From positions 434,001-498,000 of the forward strand of contig NZ_VKHQ01000003.1 in the NCBI RefSeq assembly GCF_009792795.1: a stretch of 64,000 bases of DNA, given 5' to 3'. Made by a program: the position numbers and the translations under genes. The notes beneath the pieces are model-generated. The model saw nothing but the letters and a program-made list of their open reading frames with translations. It did no database searches and was not told the origin of the DNA. Below, one piece after another: positions 52,161 to 62,333 of this stretch (position 1 is the stretch's first letter; every line of letters starts with the position of its first letter). Source of the DNA: Cognatiluteimonas profundi (GTDB lineage Bacteria > Pseudomonadota > Gammaproteobacteria > Xanthomonadales > Xanthomonadaceae).

Positions 52161-54407
52161 TCAGAACGTGTAGCGCACGCTGAGCGTGACCTGCCGCGGC
52201 GGGCCATAGAAGCCGGTGCGCACGCCCAGTGCCGGGATCACGTAGCCGGTCGTGCGGTAGGTCTTGTCGGTCAGGTTGGTGCCCTGCAGCGACACCATCC
52301 ACGGGCCACCGGACCGCCAGATGACGCCGGCATTGAGCAGGCCATAGCCGTCCTGGGTGATCGGATTGGTGCGGACATGGGTGACGGGATCCTCGGTGAT
52401 CTCCGTCGTCGCCACGACCCCGCTCTGGTACGCGTAACCCACGCGCGCGGCCAGGTTGGCGCCGTTGGCCAGGTCCGTGCGGTACTCCAGGTTGATGGCG
52501 CCGGAGAAATCAGGCGCGTTGGTGAACTTCTGCCGGTCGGCGATGTTGACGCCCTTGAACATGTATTCGTCGTACTTCGCATCCAGCCAGGCCACGTTGC
52601 CCGAGACGGCCCAGTGCGGCGACGCCAGCCACTGGTATTCGAACTCGGCGCCATTGACCGTGCCTGCGCCGGCATTGGTGAAGTCCCCGAAGAATGCGTC
52701 CTCCGTGCCGTCGCCATTGCTGTCGTAGGCCGTGAACACCGACAACTGGATGTCCTTGTACTTGTTGTGGAACAGCGCGGCATTGAGCATCAGCGTCTGG
52801 TCCAGGAACGACATCTTGCTGCCGACTTCGTAGCTGTCGACCGACTCGTCGCTGAAGGGTTCCGCCGAGCGCGGCACGAATGCGGACTGCGCGCGGATGT
52901 TGTAGCCACCGGACTTGAAGCCGCGCGACGCCAGGCCATAGACCATGATGTCGGGGGTCAGTTGATAATCGAGCGAGACTTTCGGCGAAACGTTCTTGAA
53001 GTTGATCGTCTTGTCGAAGTTGGCAACGACCGCGGTCGGCACTGTGTAGGTTCCGTTGCTGTAGCTGCGGTTGAGGACCACCGCATGCTTGTCCTCGTCG
53101 GTGTAGCGCGCCCCGACGTCCAGGCTCCAGCGGCTGCTCAGGTCGAATGTCCAGTCGGCGTAGGCCGCGAGGCTCTTGGTGTAGACGGTGCCGTGGGTGT
53201 CGCCGAACAGGAAGTTGAAGAAGTTGTTGAGCACCTGCCCGCCGGCTTCGCCGTCGAACGAATACAGCCCCATCACCCCGCGCGCGCGACCACCGGCGTC
53301 GTAGTTCACCTGCAACTCATTGCTGACCTGCTGGTCGCGGTAGAACGCCTTGACGTCGGCCACCGGGGATGGCGTCGTGTCGAAATCGATGTTGGTCTCG
53401 GTGTTGGACTCGCGCTTGGCGAGGATGTACTTGATGGCCCAGTTGTCGTTCGCCCGCCAGTTCACCGTCGCCGATGCGCCCTGCAGGCGCGTGTCGTTGA
53501 CGTTGGGCATGCCATTGCGCACGTCGTAGCGATCGTCGAGCGGCAGGTACGGCCCCTGGGTGGGGAAGAAGATCGGCTGCAGCGCATTGGGCGCCAGCAT
53601 CTGCGCGCCCCGGACGCCCGAGCGATCGTCCATCCAGTCGGCGGCGAACTGCACATCGAGGTCGTCGCTGATGTACGCGCCGAGATTGAGGCGAAAAGCG
53701 TCGATGTTCTTGTCGCTCACGTCCTCGCCGGTGATGAGGTTGTGGCCGAAGCCATCGCGGTTGAGGCTGGCGACCGCGATGCGGCCGCGCAGTGCGCCGT
53801 CGCTGCCGCCGATCGAGCCGCCGACAGCGGCCTTGAAGTCGTGCTCGTTGTAGTTGCCGACGGTCGCCTCGGCGAAGCCTTCGGTGTCCTTCGACAACCC
53901 GCGCGAGATGTATTTGATCGCGCCGCCAATGGTGTTCTTGCCGTACAGCGTGCCTTGCGGCCCACGCAGCACCTCGACGCGGCCAACGTCGAATACGTCC
54001 AGCAGCGCACCTTGTGGACGCGCGACGTAGACGTCATCGAGGTAGATGCCGACGCCTGGATCGACGCCCCACAGCGGATCGGACTGGCCGACGCCACGGA
54101 TGTAGGCGGTCACGGTGCTGCTGGAACCGCGCGCGGCATAGATGGTGAGGTTCGGCACCTGCGTATCAAGATCACCAATGTCGCGGATGTTGAGCTTGTC
54201 GAGCGTCTCCGGGGTAAAGGCCGTCACCGCGACCGGAACGTCCTTGATGGTTTCCTCGCGCTTGCGGGCGGTGACCTTGACCGCCTCGAGCGTCGATGTC
54301 GCGTTCGCGGCGGGGGCCGGCGCGGCTTGCTGCGCGAATGCGGCCGGACCGGCGAGGCCCAACGCGACAGCCAGGCTCAAGGTGCTGCGGTTCAATCTGT
54401 TGCGCAT
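52161..54407 (-). CDS. TonB-dependent outer-membrane receptor
   Basis: A 748-residue receptor. Signal peptide (MRNRLNRSTLSLAVALGLAG to AFAQQ), a TonB-box-like LEAVKVTARKREE at about 40, plug domain (VPVAVTAFTPETLDKLNIRD, then EVLRGPQGTLYGKNTIGGAI), and a 22-strand barrel region ending in VRYTF with the terminal Phe needed for outer-membrane insertion. The longer frame (to 54626) lies upstream of the signal. Located between the kinase and the divergent GntP-type permease in the 3HB cluster, so a 3HB-oligomer or related substrate is possible, not proven. Xanthomonadaceae use such receptors for many carbohydrates. Confidence 0.93.
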   Translation of the reverse strand: MRNRLNRSTLSLAVALGLAGPAAFAQQAAPAPAANATSTLEAVKVTARKREETIKDVPVAVTAFTPETLDKLNIRDIGDLDTQVPNLTIYAARGSSSTVTAYIRGVGQSDPLWGVDPGVGIYLDDVYVARPQGALLDVFDVGRVEVLRGPQGTLYGKNTIGGAIKYISRGLSKDTEGFAEATVGNYNEHDFKAAVGGSIGGSDGALRGRIAVASLNRDGFGHNLITGEDVSDKNIDAFRLNLGAYISDDLDVQFAADWMDDRSGVRGAQMLAPNALQPIFFPTQGPYLPLDDRYDVRNGMPNVNDTRLQGASATVNWRANDNWAIKYILAKRESNTETNIDFDTTPSPVADVKAFYRDQQVSNELQVNYDAGGRARGVMGLYSFDGEAGGQVLNNFFNFLFGDTHGTVYTKSLAAYADWTFDLSSRWSLDVGARYTDEDKHAVVLNRSYSNGTYTVPTAVVANFDKTINFKNVSPKVSLDYQLTPDIMVYGLASRGFKSGGYNIRAQSAFVPRSAEPFSDESVDSYEVGSKMSFLDQTLMLNAALFHNKYKDIQLSVFTAYDSNGDGTEDAFFGDFTNAGAGTVNGAEFEYQWLASPHWAVSGNVAWLDAKYDEYMFKGVNIADRQKFTNAPDFSGAINLEYRTDLANGANLAARVGYAYQSGVVATTEITEDPVTHVRTNPITQDGYGLLNAGVIWRSGGPWMVSLQGTNLTDKTYRTTGYVIPALGVRTGFYGPPRQVTLSVRYTF

Positions 54408-54579
54408 CGTCGGATCCCCATGAGGTGTGCCAGTGCCCGCGGCCCCGGCGGCCGCCCACACGCAGCCTAGGGGTCGGCGCACCGGCGCCGCATCGTACCT
54501 TCGGACAATGGGCCGCCTGGCGCGCGCTGCGGACACTCGCACTTCATGCAAGCGGCCCGATGCGGGCGGGGATCGAGCA

Positions 54580-55983
54580 ATGGCGTTCGTGATCGTGCTG
54601 GCCGCGTTGTGTTTCCTGATGTTCATCGCCTATCGCGGCCACAGCGTCATCCTCTTCGCCCCGATCGCCGCCTTGGGCGCGGTGTTACTGACCGATCCGT
54701 CGCTGGTCGCGCCGATGTTCACCGGCTTGTTCATGGACAAGATGGTCGGTTTCCTGAAGCTCTACTTCCCGGTTTTCCTGCTGGGCGCGATCTTCGGCAA
54801 GGTCATCGAATTGTCCGGATTCTCCAAGGCGATCGTGGCGGCCACGATCCGCGTCGTCGGCGCACAACGCGCGATGCTGTCGATCGTGCTGGTGTGCGCA
54901 CTGCTGACCTATGGCGGGGTGTCGCTGTTCGTCGTGGTCTTCGCGGTGTACCCCTTCGCGGCCGAGTTGTTCCGGCAGGGCGACATCCCCAAGCGCCTGA
55001 TCCCGGGAACCATCGCGCTGGGGGCTTTCACCTTCACCATGGACGCGCTGCCGGGCACCCCGCAGATCCAGAACATCATTCCCGCGTCGTTCTTTGGCAC
55101 CAATGCATGGGCTGCGCCCTGGCTGGGAACGATCGGCGCGGTGTTCATCCTCGCTGCGGGCATCGCCTACCTGGAGTGGCGCCGACGCATCGCGGCGCGC
55201 GCGGGCGAAGGCTATGGCGACCCCGCCACGCTGCGCAACGAGCCGGCCCCCTTCGCCGGAACCACGCTGGCGCACCCGCTCGTCGCCATCCTGCCGCTGG
55301 TCCTGGTCGGCGTCGCCAACAAGCTGTTCACCGTGTGGATCCCGCGTTTCTACGGTGAGCACGTCGGCTTCGCCCCCACGATCATCGGCAAGGCCGAGCC
55401 AGTCGTGCAGGAGGTTTCCAAGGTCGCGGCGATCTGGGCGGTCGAGGGTGCGCTGCTGGTCGGCATCGCCTGTGTCATCGCATTCGCGTGGAAGCCGGTC
55501 TTGGCGAGCTTTGCCGAAGGCAGCAAGCCCGCGATCGGCGGTGCGTTGCTGGCCTCGATGAACACCGCATCCGAATACGGGTTCGGCGCGGTGATCGCCG
55601 CCCTGCCCGGTTTCCTCGTGCTTGCGAATGCGCTGGCCGCGATCCCGCATCCGCTGGTCAATGAAGCCGTCACCGTCACGGCGCTTGCCGGAATCACCGG
55701 GTCCGCATCGGGCGGCATGAGCATCGCGCTGGCGGCCATGGCGGACACCTTCATTGCCAACGCCAACGCCGCGGGAATCCCGATGGAGGTGCTGCATCGC
55801 GTTGCCGCGATGGCATCTGGCGGCATGGACACGCTGCCGCACAACGGCGCGGTGATCACCCTGCTCGCGGTCACCGGACTGAGCCATCGCCAGTCGTACA
55901 AGGACATCTTCGCCATCACCATCATCAAGACCCTTGCCGTGCTGGTGGTGATCGGCGTTTTCCAGGCGACCGGGGTGGTCTGA
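54580..55983 (+). CDS. GntP-family permease, probable 3-hydroxybutyrate transporter
   Basis: A 467-residue inner-membrane permease with about 12 helices. The GntP (gluconate permease) family pattern is present: FMDALPGTPQIQNIIPASFF, GASEYGFGAVIAALPG-like TASEYGFGAVIAALPGF, and TGSASGGMSIALAAM. Annotated D-beta-hydroxybutyrate permeases belong to this family and stand near 3HB dehydrogenase genes, as here. Start at 54580; the frame is open upstream to 54427 without similarity. Divergent from the TonB receptor with 172 bases between, a shared control region. Confidence 0.85.
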   Translation: MAFVIVLAALCFLMFIAYRGHSVILFAPIAALGAVLLTDPSLVAPMFTGLFMDKMVGFLKLYFPVFLLGAIFGKVIELSGFSKAIVAATIRVVGAQRAMLSIVLVCALLTYGGVSLFVVVFAVYPFAAELFRQGDIPKRLIPGTIALGAFTFTMDALPGTPQIQNIIPASFFGTNAWAAPWLGTIGAVFILAAGIAYLEWRRRIAARAGEGYGDPATLRNEPAPFAGTTLAHPLVAILPLVLVGVANKLFTVWIPRFYGEHVGFAPTIIGKAEPVVQEVSKVAAIWAVEGALLVGIACVIAFAWKPVLASFAEGSKPAIGGALLASMNTASEYGFGAVIAALPGFLVLANALAAIPHPLVNEAVTVTALAGITGSASGGMSIALAAMADTFIANANAAGIPMEVLHRVAAMASGGMDTLPHNGAVITLLAVTGLSHRQSYKDIFAITIIKTLAVLVVIGVFQATGVV

Positions 55984-56047
55984 CGCCAACGCGACGCCGT
56001 CGCCCGCACAGCCGGCAGGGATACCAGGAACAAGGCCCGCAACGCCG

Positions 56048-56053
56048 TAAAAT
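56048..56053 (+). promoter_or_regulatory. Putative -10 box of dinB
   Basis: TAAAAT, seven bases before the GTG start codon. This puts the transcript start at or next to the first codon, so the mRNA may be leaderless. No LexA-like palindrome was found nearby. Confidence 0.45.
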
Positions 56054-56059
56054 CGGCGG

Positions 56060-57160
<1,101 letters not shown>

Positions 57161-57169
<9 letters not shown>

Positions 57170-57236
57170 GGCGGAAGGCCGCACCCGGGGCATCGGTCAA
57201 CGGCAATCCCGGGTGCGCTTCGCTTACCCGGGCTAC
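57161..57236. repeat. Paired REP-like elements overlapping the dinB stop
   Basis: Two copies of the same family as at 44777-44857: CCCGGGTGAGGCGG..GCACCCGGGG (57161-57190) and TCCCGGGTGCGCTTCG..CCCGGGCTAC (57207-57236), in opposite orientation. The dinB TGA is the bases 57167-57169 inside the first copy. Confidence 0.8.
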
Positions 57237-57272
57237 GTCAGGTCGAGGCGCTGAAGGACGAATAGGCGCCAT

Positions 57273-57300
57273 TTGGCGAGTCCGGCGCGCCGCTTACAAT
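57273..57300 (+). promoter_or_regulatory. Putative promoter of pruA
   Basis: TTGGCG (57273-57278) and TACAAT (57295-57300) with a 16-base spacer; the ATG lies 27 bases downstream, leaving room for CGGAG as ribosome site. Confidence 0.5.
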
Positions 57301-57326
57301 GGGCGTTTCGCGCTCCGGAGCCCGCC

Positions 57327-58964
57327 ATGTCCCTTGCCATCTCCAAAGTCCCGACCCCGATCAACGAGCCGGTCAGGAATTACGCTCCGGGGTCGGCCGA
57401 GCGCGCGAGCCTGAAGGCAACGCTGGGCGAACTGTCGGCGACGCAGACCGAGATGCCGCTGGTCATCGCGGGCAAGGAGGTCCGTACCGGCAAGCTCGGC
57501 CGCGCGGTGATGCCGCATCGGCATGCGCATGTGCTGGGCGAATTCCACCAGGGCGGCGCCGGCGAAGTGCAGTCCGCAATCGACGCGGCACTGCGCGTGC
57601 AGAAGGACTGGGCGGGCCTGCCGTGGGAAGCGCGCGCATCGGTCTTCCTCAAGGCCGCCGACCTGCTGGCCGGGCCGTATCGCGACGTCCTCAACGCCGC
57701 GACCATGCTTGGCCAGAGCAAGACCTGCCACCAGGCCGAGATCGACAGCGCCTGCGAGCTGATCGACTTCTTCCGCTTCAACGTCGCGTTCTACGAGCAG
57801 GTGTTGCGCGAGCAGCCGCAAAGCTCACCGGGCATGTGGAATCGACTCGAGCACCGTCCGCTCGAAGGCTTCGTGTTCGCGGTGTCGCCGTTCAACTTCA
57901 CCTCGATCGCCGGCAACCTGCCGACCGCGCCCGCACTGTGCGGCAACACGGTGTTGTGGAAACCAGCGAGCACGTCCGTCTACAGCGCGCACTTCCTGAT
58001 GCAGCTGTTCAAGGAAGCCGGGCTTCCGGACGGCGTCATCAACCTGGTCACCGGCAGCGGCGCCGACATCGGCAACCCGGTGCTCGCCAGCCCACACCTG
58101 GCCGGCATCCATTTCACCGGATCGACCAAGGTGTTCCACCAGATGTGGCGCACGGTCGGCGACAACATCGACACCTACAAAAGCTATCCGCGCCTGGTGG
58201 GCGAGACCGGCGGCAAGGACTTCATCATTGCCCACCCCAGCGCCGATCCGGTGGCACTCACGACGGCGATCGTGCGCGGCGCGTTTGAATACCAGGGGCA
58301 GAAATGCTCCGCCGCCAGCCGTGTCTACGTGCCAAGCAACATCTGGCCCCTGATCAAGGATGCGCTGGTGTCGCAGGTCGACGGCATCCGCATGGGCGAC
58401 GTCGCCGACTTCTCGAACTTCATGGGCGCGGTGATCGACGCGTCGAGCTTCAGGACGCAGAAGGCCGCGATCGACGAGGCGAAAGCAGCGAGCGATGCGG
58501 ACATCCTCGTCGGCGGCGGCTACGACGATTCCGAAGGTTATTTCGTGCGCCCGACGATCATCGTCACCACCAATCCGGACTACCGGACCCTGCGCGACGA
58601 GTTGTTCGGCCCGGTGCTGACGCTGCATGTCTACGACGAGAACAAATGGCTGGAAACGCTCGACATCGTCGACCGCACCAGTCCGTATGCACTGACCGGC
58701 GCGGTCTTCGCGCAGGATCGTCATGCCATCGAACAGGCGATGGACCACCTGCGCAATGCCGCCGGCAATTTCTACATCAACGACAAGCCAACGGGTGCCG
58801 TCGTCGGCCAGCAACCCTTCGGCGGTGCGCGCGCATCGGGCACGAACGACAAGGCCGGATCGATCCTCAACCTGCTGCGCTGGATCAGCCCGCGCAGCAT
58901 CAAGGAAACCTTCGTGCCGGCAACGCGGTACGCCTATCCGTTCATGGATGACGACAGGCCGTAA
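57327..58964 (+). CDS. pruA: L-glutamate gamma-semialdehyde dehydrogenase (P5C dehydrogenase)
   Basis: A 545-residue aldehyde dehydrogenase of the long ALDH4-like form that oxidises glutamate-5-semialdehyde to glutamate in proline breakdown. Cofactor region FAVSPFNFTSIAGNLPTAPAL, catalytic glutamate in LVGETGGKDF and catalytic cysteine in EYQGQKCSAASRVY are seen, and the end GGARASGTNDKAGSILNLLRW with the P5CDH-type C-terminus. A single-function enzyme: no proline dehydrogenase is attached or adjacent. It follows a REP pair and has its own promoter. Convergent with the M20 peptidase. Confidence 0.93.
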   Translation: MSLAISKVPTPINEPVRNYAPGSAERASLKATLGELSATQTEMPLVIAGKEVRTGKLGRAVMPHRHAHVLGEFHQGGAGEVQSAIDAALRVQKDWAGLPWEARASVFLKAADLLAGPYRDVLNAATMLGQSKTCHQAEIDSACELIDFFRFNVAFYEQVLREQPQSSPGMWNRLEHRPLEGFVFAVSPFNFTSIAGNLPTAPALCGNTVLWKPASTSVYSAHFLMQLFKEAGLPDGVINLVTGSGADIGNPVLASPHLAGIHFTGSTKVFHQMWRTVGDNIDTYKSYPRLVGETGGKDFIIAHPSADPVALTTAIVRGAFEYQGQKCSAASRVYVPSNIWPLIKDALVSQVDGIRMGDVADFSNFMGAVIDASSFRTQKAAIDEAKAASDADILVGGGYDDSEGYFVRPTIIVTTNPDYRTLRDELFGPVLTLHVYDENKWLETLDIVDRTSPYALTGAVFAQDRHAIEQAMDHLRNAAGNFYINDKPTGAVVGQQPFGGARASGTNDKAGSILNLLRWISPRSIKETFVPATRYAYPFMDDDRP

Positions 58965-58979
58965 TCGCGCATCGCCGCC

Positions 58980-59004
58980 GGGGCTGGCCACCATGGCCAG
59001 CCCC
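58980..59004. terminator. Strong hairpin between pruA and peptidase genes
   Basis: Perfect ten-base stem GGGGCTGGCC / GGCCAGCCCC with loop ACCAT, sitting between convergent genes. No T-tract, but its position and strength suggest a bidirectional stop. Confidence 0.6.
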
Positions 59005-59012
59005 GCGGCCGG

Positions 59013-60443
59013 TTACTTTCCGGCTGGCGCGTCGGCGTAACGCTTCACCAGTTCGTAGAGGAACTGGCGCCCATCGAGCAGCGACTTCACCCGGATGCGC
59101 TCGTTGAGCCCATGCGCATGGCTGCCTTCGGCGTCATGGAACATCCCGGAGATTCCGTAAGTCGGCACGCCGGCGGCGTTGAGGTAGCGCCCGTCGGTGG
59201 CGCCGGTCGACATGGTCGGGACGATCGCAACGCCCGGCCAGATCGTGTCGGCGACATCGCGCACCGGGCCGAGGATGTCCGCGCCGAGTGGTGGCGCCTT
59301 CGTGGAGACCCCGATCTCGCCATGGGGCGCGACCGTGATCGCCCCCTCGGCCAGCACGCGCACGATCGTCTTCTGCACATCGGCAACGTGCTCGCCGGGC
59401 AGGATGCGGCAGTTGACGTTGGCCGACACATGCTGCGGCAAGGCGTTGGGCGCATGGCCGCCATTGATCATCGTGGCGACGCAGGTGGTGTGCAGCATGC
59501 CGTTCCAGCTGGGATTGGCGTCCCACAGGCGCGAGATCGCAGCATCGTCCTTCGGGTTTTCCAGGACTGCGCGCATATCGGCCGCGACCTTCGGATCGAC
59601 GAGCTTCGACTGCGCCTCGAAATACCCGCGCGTCGCTTCGTTGATGGCGACGGGGAACTGGTACGCGCCCAGCCTGGCCAGCGCGGCACCCATCTGCGTG
59701 ATCGGGTTGTGCTTCTTCGGCCGAGAACTGTGGCCGCCGTCGTCGCTGATCGACAGGTCGAAATCCTGGTAGACCTTTTCGCCGGCCTGCACCTGCAGCG
59801 CGACCGGCTTGCCCTTGGCATCGAGTTCGCCACCGGCACCTTCGTTGAGCGCGAATGCCGCATCCAGCACCTGCGGCTTGTCCGTCGTCAGCCAGTGCAC
59901 GCTGTTGAAGACCTCCGGCGTCTCCTCACCGCAGGTCAGCGCCAGCTTGATGCCGCGACGCGGCACGTAGCCTTCCTTGCGGTAGCGGACAAGGTTGTCG
60001 GTGAACACGGACGCCATGGCCTTGTCGTCGCTCGACCCGCGCCCGTAGAACCAGCCGCCCTCCTCGACCAGCTTGAACGGATCGCGCGCCCAGTCCTCGC
60101 GCCTGGCTTCGACGACGTCGATGTGCGCCAACAGCAGCAATGGCTTGAGGGATGCATCCCTGCCGCGCAGCAATGCGACCAGCGCGCCGTCCTTGGGACG
60201 ATCCGATGGCGCGATCACCTGCGTGTCGGCTTCGGGAATGCCGGCATCGAGCAGGTGCCTGCGCATCGCTTCGGCGGCCTGCGTGCAGTCGCCGACCGAA
60301 CGGGTGGTGTTCACTTCCACCAACTCCTTGTACAGCGCGCGAAACGCCGGCTCGGTCGGATCACTGGCGGGAGCAGCCAGCACAACGGATGAAGCCGCAC
60401 CCAGCGTCAGCGCAACGCCAACGGTCAATGCACGCAATTCCAT
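59013..60443 (-). CDS. Secreted M20 family metallopeptidase
   Basis: A 476-residue exported peptidase. Signal peptide (MELRALTVGVALTLGAASS.. ending VVLAAP), then the M20 zinc site: HID (LLLAHIDVV), the bridging aspartate in GRGSSDDKAMA, general base E and ligand E in CGEETPE, and the last His in AEGSHAHGLNERI. A lid domain of about 110 residues lies in the middle. GGGGAG is a good ribosome site before the ATG. Likely an exoaminopeptidase/carboxypeptidase with di- or oligopeptide substrates; specificity not readable. Confidence 0.9.
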   Translation of the reverse strand: MELRALTVGVALTLGAASSVVLAAPASDPTEPAFRALYKELVEVNTTRSVGDCTQAAEAMRRHLLDAGIPEADTQVIAPSDRPKDGALVALLRGRDASLKPLLLLAHIDVVEARREDWARDPFKLVEEGGWFYGRGSSDDKAMASVFTDNLVRYRKEGYVPRRGIKLALTCGEETPEVFNSVHWLTTDKPQVLDAAFALNEGAGGELDAKGKPVALQVQAGEKVYQDFDLSISDDGGHSSRPKKHNPITQMGAALARLGAYQFPVAINEATRGYFEAQSKLVDPKVAADMRAVLENPKDDAAISRLWDANPSWNGMLHTTCVATMINGGHAPNALPQHVSANVNCRILPGEHVADVQKTIVRVLAEGAITVAPHGEIGVSTKAPPLGADILGPVRDVADTIWPGVAIVPTMSTGATDGRYLNAAGVPTYGISGMFHDAEGSHAHGLNERIRVKSLLDGRQFLYELVKRYADAPAGK

Positions 60444-60540
60444 CTTTTACTCCCCGGGTGGTCGATCCATCGATGATCGCACAGCCCCTCCCGCTGACCT
60501 GCGAACTGAATCGAAGATCAGGGAGAAATGAACCCAGGGC

Positions 60541-61101
60541 TCAACGGCCGCGCTGGTACGTTCCGATCAACTCCGCGTGGGCGACGACATGCCCCTCCAT
60601 CGCCTTGAGCAGCTGCGCCTTATCCGGCTTGTGCAGGTCCGGCAACGTGCGATCCAGTGCGTACAACTTGAAGACGTAGCGGTGGCGGCCTTTCGGCGGA
60701 CATGGGGCGCCGTAGCCGGTGCGACTCCAGTCGTTCACGCCCTGCCGCGTCCCGGGAGGGAGCTGCGCGGCATCCACCGCTTCGGGAAGCGCATGCGCGT
60801 TCGCAGGCATGTCGTACAGCACCCAGTGCACCCAGGTCCGCCTGGGCGCGGCGGGATCGGGAGCATCGGGGTCATCGACGATGAGCGCGAAGCTCCTGGT
60901 GCCGGATGGCGTGCCTGACCATTGCAGCGCCGGCGAGAGCTCGTCTCCATCACAGGTATGGCGGGTGGGCATCGGCGCACCCGGCGCAAACGCAGGCGAA
61001 GCCAGGGTCAGCGTCATCGCAGCCTCCTTTGCACTGCTGCCAAGCGGAATCGCAAGGACAACCGCGATTGCAGCCGCCAACCAACCTCGCCCGACGCGCA
61101 T
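60541..61101 (-). CDS. YbhB/YbcL family (PEBP-like) protein, exported
   Basis: A 186-residue phosphatidylethanolamine-binding-like protein. A hydrophobic signal (MRVGRGWLAAAIAVVLAIPLG) is followed by the fold with LASPAFAPGAPMPTRHTCDGDELSP, the ligand site DDPDAPDPAAPRRTWVHWVLYDMPA and GYGAPCPPKGRHRYVFKLYALD. These match the bacterial Raf-kinase-inhibitor-like family; function in bacteria is unknown. A GTG at 61113 is the alternative start; the ATG at 61101 is preferred since GGTGGAT stands upstream. Confidence 0.87.
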   Translation of the reverse strand: MRVGRGWLAAAIAVVLAIPLGSSAKEAAMTLTLASPAFAPGAPMPTRHTCDGDELSPALQWSGTPSGTRSFALIVDDPDAPDPAAPRRTWVHWVLYDMPANAHALPEAVDAAQLPPGTRQGVNDWSRTGYGAPCPPKGRHRYVFKLYALDRTLPDLHKPDKAQLLKAMEGHVVAHAELIGTYQRGR

Positions 61102-61280
61102 CGTGATATCCACCAGGAACCGCCGCCGATCCTAGGACGACAGGCGTCAGCAATCCGTGTTGGCGGGCCGCTCACCGACGAGCGGCGGCGGCGGCGGCGT
61201 CGACACGCAGGCCGGCACGTGAACGCGGCGACTACCCCGGATGGTGCAGGCTGGCGTTCCCCTGGCTGCTGAGTACCGAC

Positions 61281-61802
61281 ATGTCGACGCCCACCCGATT
61301 GATTGCAGTCCTGCTGGGCCTTCTGGTCGTTCTTGGGATCGGCGCGACTGTCTTTGTCCGGTCCGGGATGTACAACATGGGCGCTGACGCGCCGCATGCA
61401 CCGCTGACCCTCACGCTGCTGGAGAACCTGCGCGACAACGCCACCAAGGCGTATTCGCGGAATATCGTCGTCCCCGACCTGGAATCGCCAGCGCAGATAG
61501 CGCAGGGGGCGCGGTTGTATTCGACCCGATGCACGGGCTGCCACCTCGCGCCCGGTGTCGCGCAGTCCGAATTGCGGACCGGCCTGTATCCGCAGCCGCC
61601 CGACCTGTCCACCGACGGCATCGATGACACCGCCGAGGCATTCTGGATCATCAAGCACGGCATCAAGATGAGCGCGATGCCGGCCTGGGGGAAGACCCAC
61701 ACGGATGCCGAAATCTGGAGCGCCGTGGCGTTCCTGCGCAAGCTGCCGGGGATGTCGCCTGCGCAGTACCAGCAACTTGCGCACGCAAACCCGGCGCAAT
61801 AA
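61281..61802 (+). CDS. Membrane-anchored c-type cytochrome
   Basis: A 173-residue protein with an N-terminal helix (about 7-27) and one heme-binding CTGCH (LYSTRCTGCHLAPG) at about 83-87, followed by a methionine-bearing loop KMSAMPAWG that can give the sixth ligand, and the end helix DAEIWSAVAFLRKLP. This is the class I cytochrome c layout, as in small electron carriers of oxidases or dehydrogenases. The ccm genes at 26-32 kb would mature it. Convergent with pgaD across a small hairpin. Confidence 0.85.
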   Translation: MSTPTRLIAVLLGLLVVLGIGATVFVRSGMYNMGADAPHAPLTLTLLENLRDNATKAYSRNIVVPDLESPAQIAQGARLYSTRCTGCHLAPGVAQSELRTGLYPQPPDLSTDGIDDTAEAFWIIKHGIKMSAMPAWGKTHTDAEIWSAVAFLRKLPGMSPAQYQQLAHANPAQ

Positions 61803-61815
61803 CCGGGCTGCGCCG

Positions 61816-61836
61816 GCGGGGTTGCGCTTACCCCGC
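61816..61836. terminator. Short hairpin between convergent cytochrome and pgaD genes
   Basis: Six-base stem GCGGGG / CCCCGC with a nine-base loop and no T-tract, between stop codons 61802 and 61839. Confidence 0.35.
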
Positions 61837-61838
61837 GA

Positions 61839-62333
61839 TCAGGCCGCCTCGCGCTGCGGGATCCGGACGAGCGTCACTGGCATCGACGGCACCTGCACCA
61901 ACGGGTATTGCGCAGTGATGCCGGTGACGGCGCCATCGTCATCGTGGTGAACCACGCAGATGCGACTCTGCAGGCCGGCAGCGACCTGGCGCTCGTCGAC
62001 GCCGAAATGACGCGCATGGTCCACGGACGTCAACGCGGCGTGGGCGTGGGCCACGCGCCGCTTGGGCAGCAGCGACCACGACAGCAGCAGCGTGATCGTC
62101 CCGAGCAGGGCGATCACCGAGTGCACCACTGAAATGGGCGTGACCATCTCGAGGATTTCCCGGGCGGCCAGTTCGAACTGCAGGTGCAGGCGGACAACCT
62201 CCCGCAACTTGCGGAACACGGGTGCCCACAACAGGATCCAGCCGATCCAGAGCATCGCGGTGGACAGGTCTGAAGCGGCGCGCCGCCCCCAGCCGAGATC
62301 CCGGCGCGCGTTGATGATCAAGGTGTCAAACAT
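61839..62333 (-). CDS. pgaD: Poly-beta-1,6-GlcNAc synthase accessory protein PgaD
   Basis: A 164-residue protein with two membrane helices (about 24-40 and 66-88) and a soluble tail. The FDTLIINARRDLGW start, LRLHLQF-type coupling segment and context after pgaC identify PgaD, which works with PgaC at the inner membrane and responds to c-di-GMP in E. coli. GGGAGA precedes the ATG. Overlaps pgaC by eight bases. Confidence 0.85.
   Translation of the reverse strand: MFDTLIINARRDLGWGRRAASDLSTAMLWIGWILLWAPVFRKLREVVRLHLQFELAAREILEMVTPISVVHSVIALLGTITLLLSWSLLPKRRVAHAHAALTSVDHARHFGVDERQVAAGLQSRICVVHHDDDGAVTGITAQYPLVQVPSMPVTLVRIPQREAA

Noticed and set aside
55984..56059. LexA box before dinB
   Set aside because: No CTG-N10-CAG-like or related palindrome was found in the interval.
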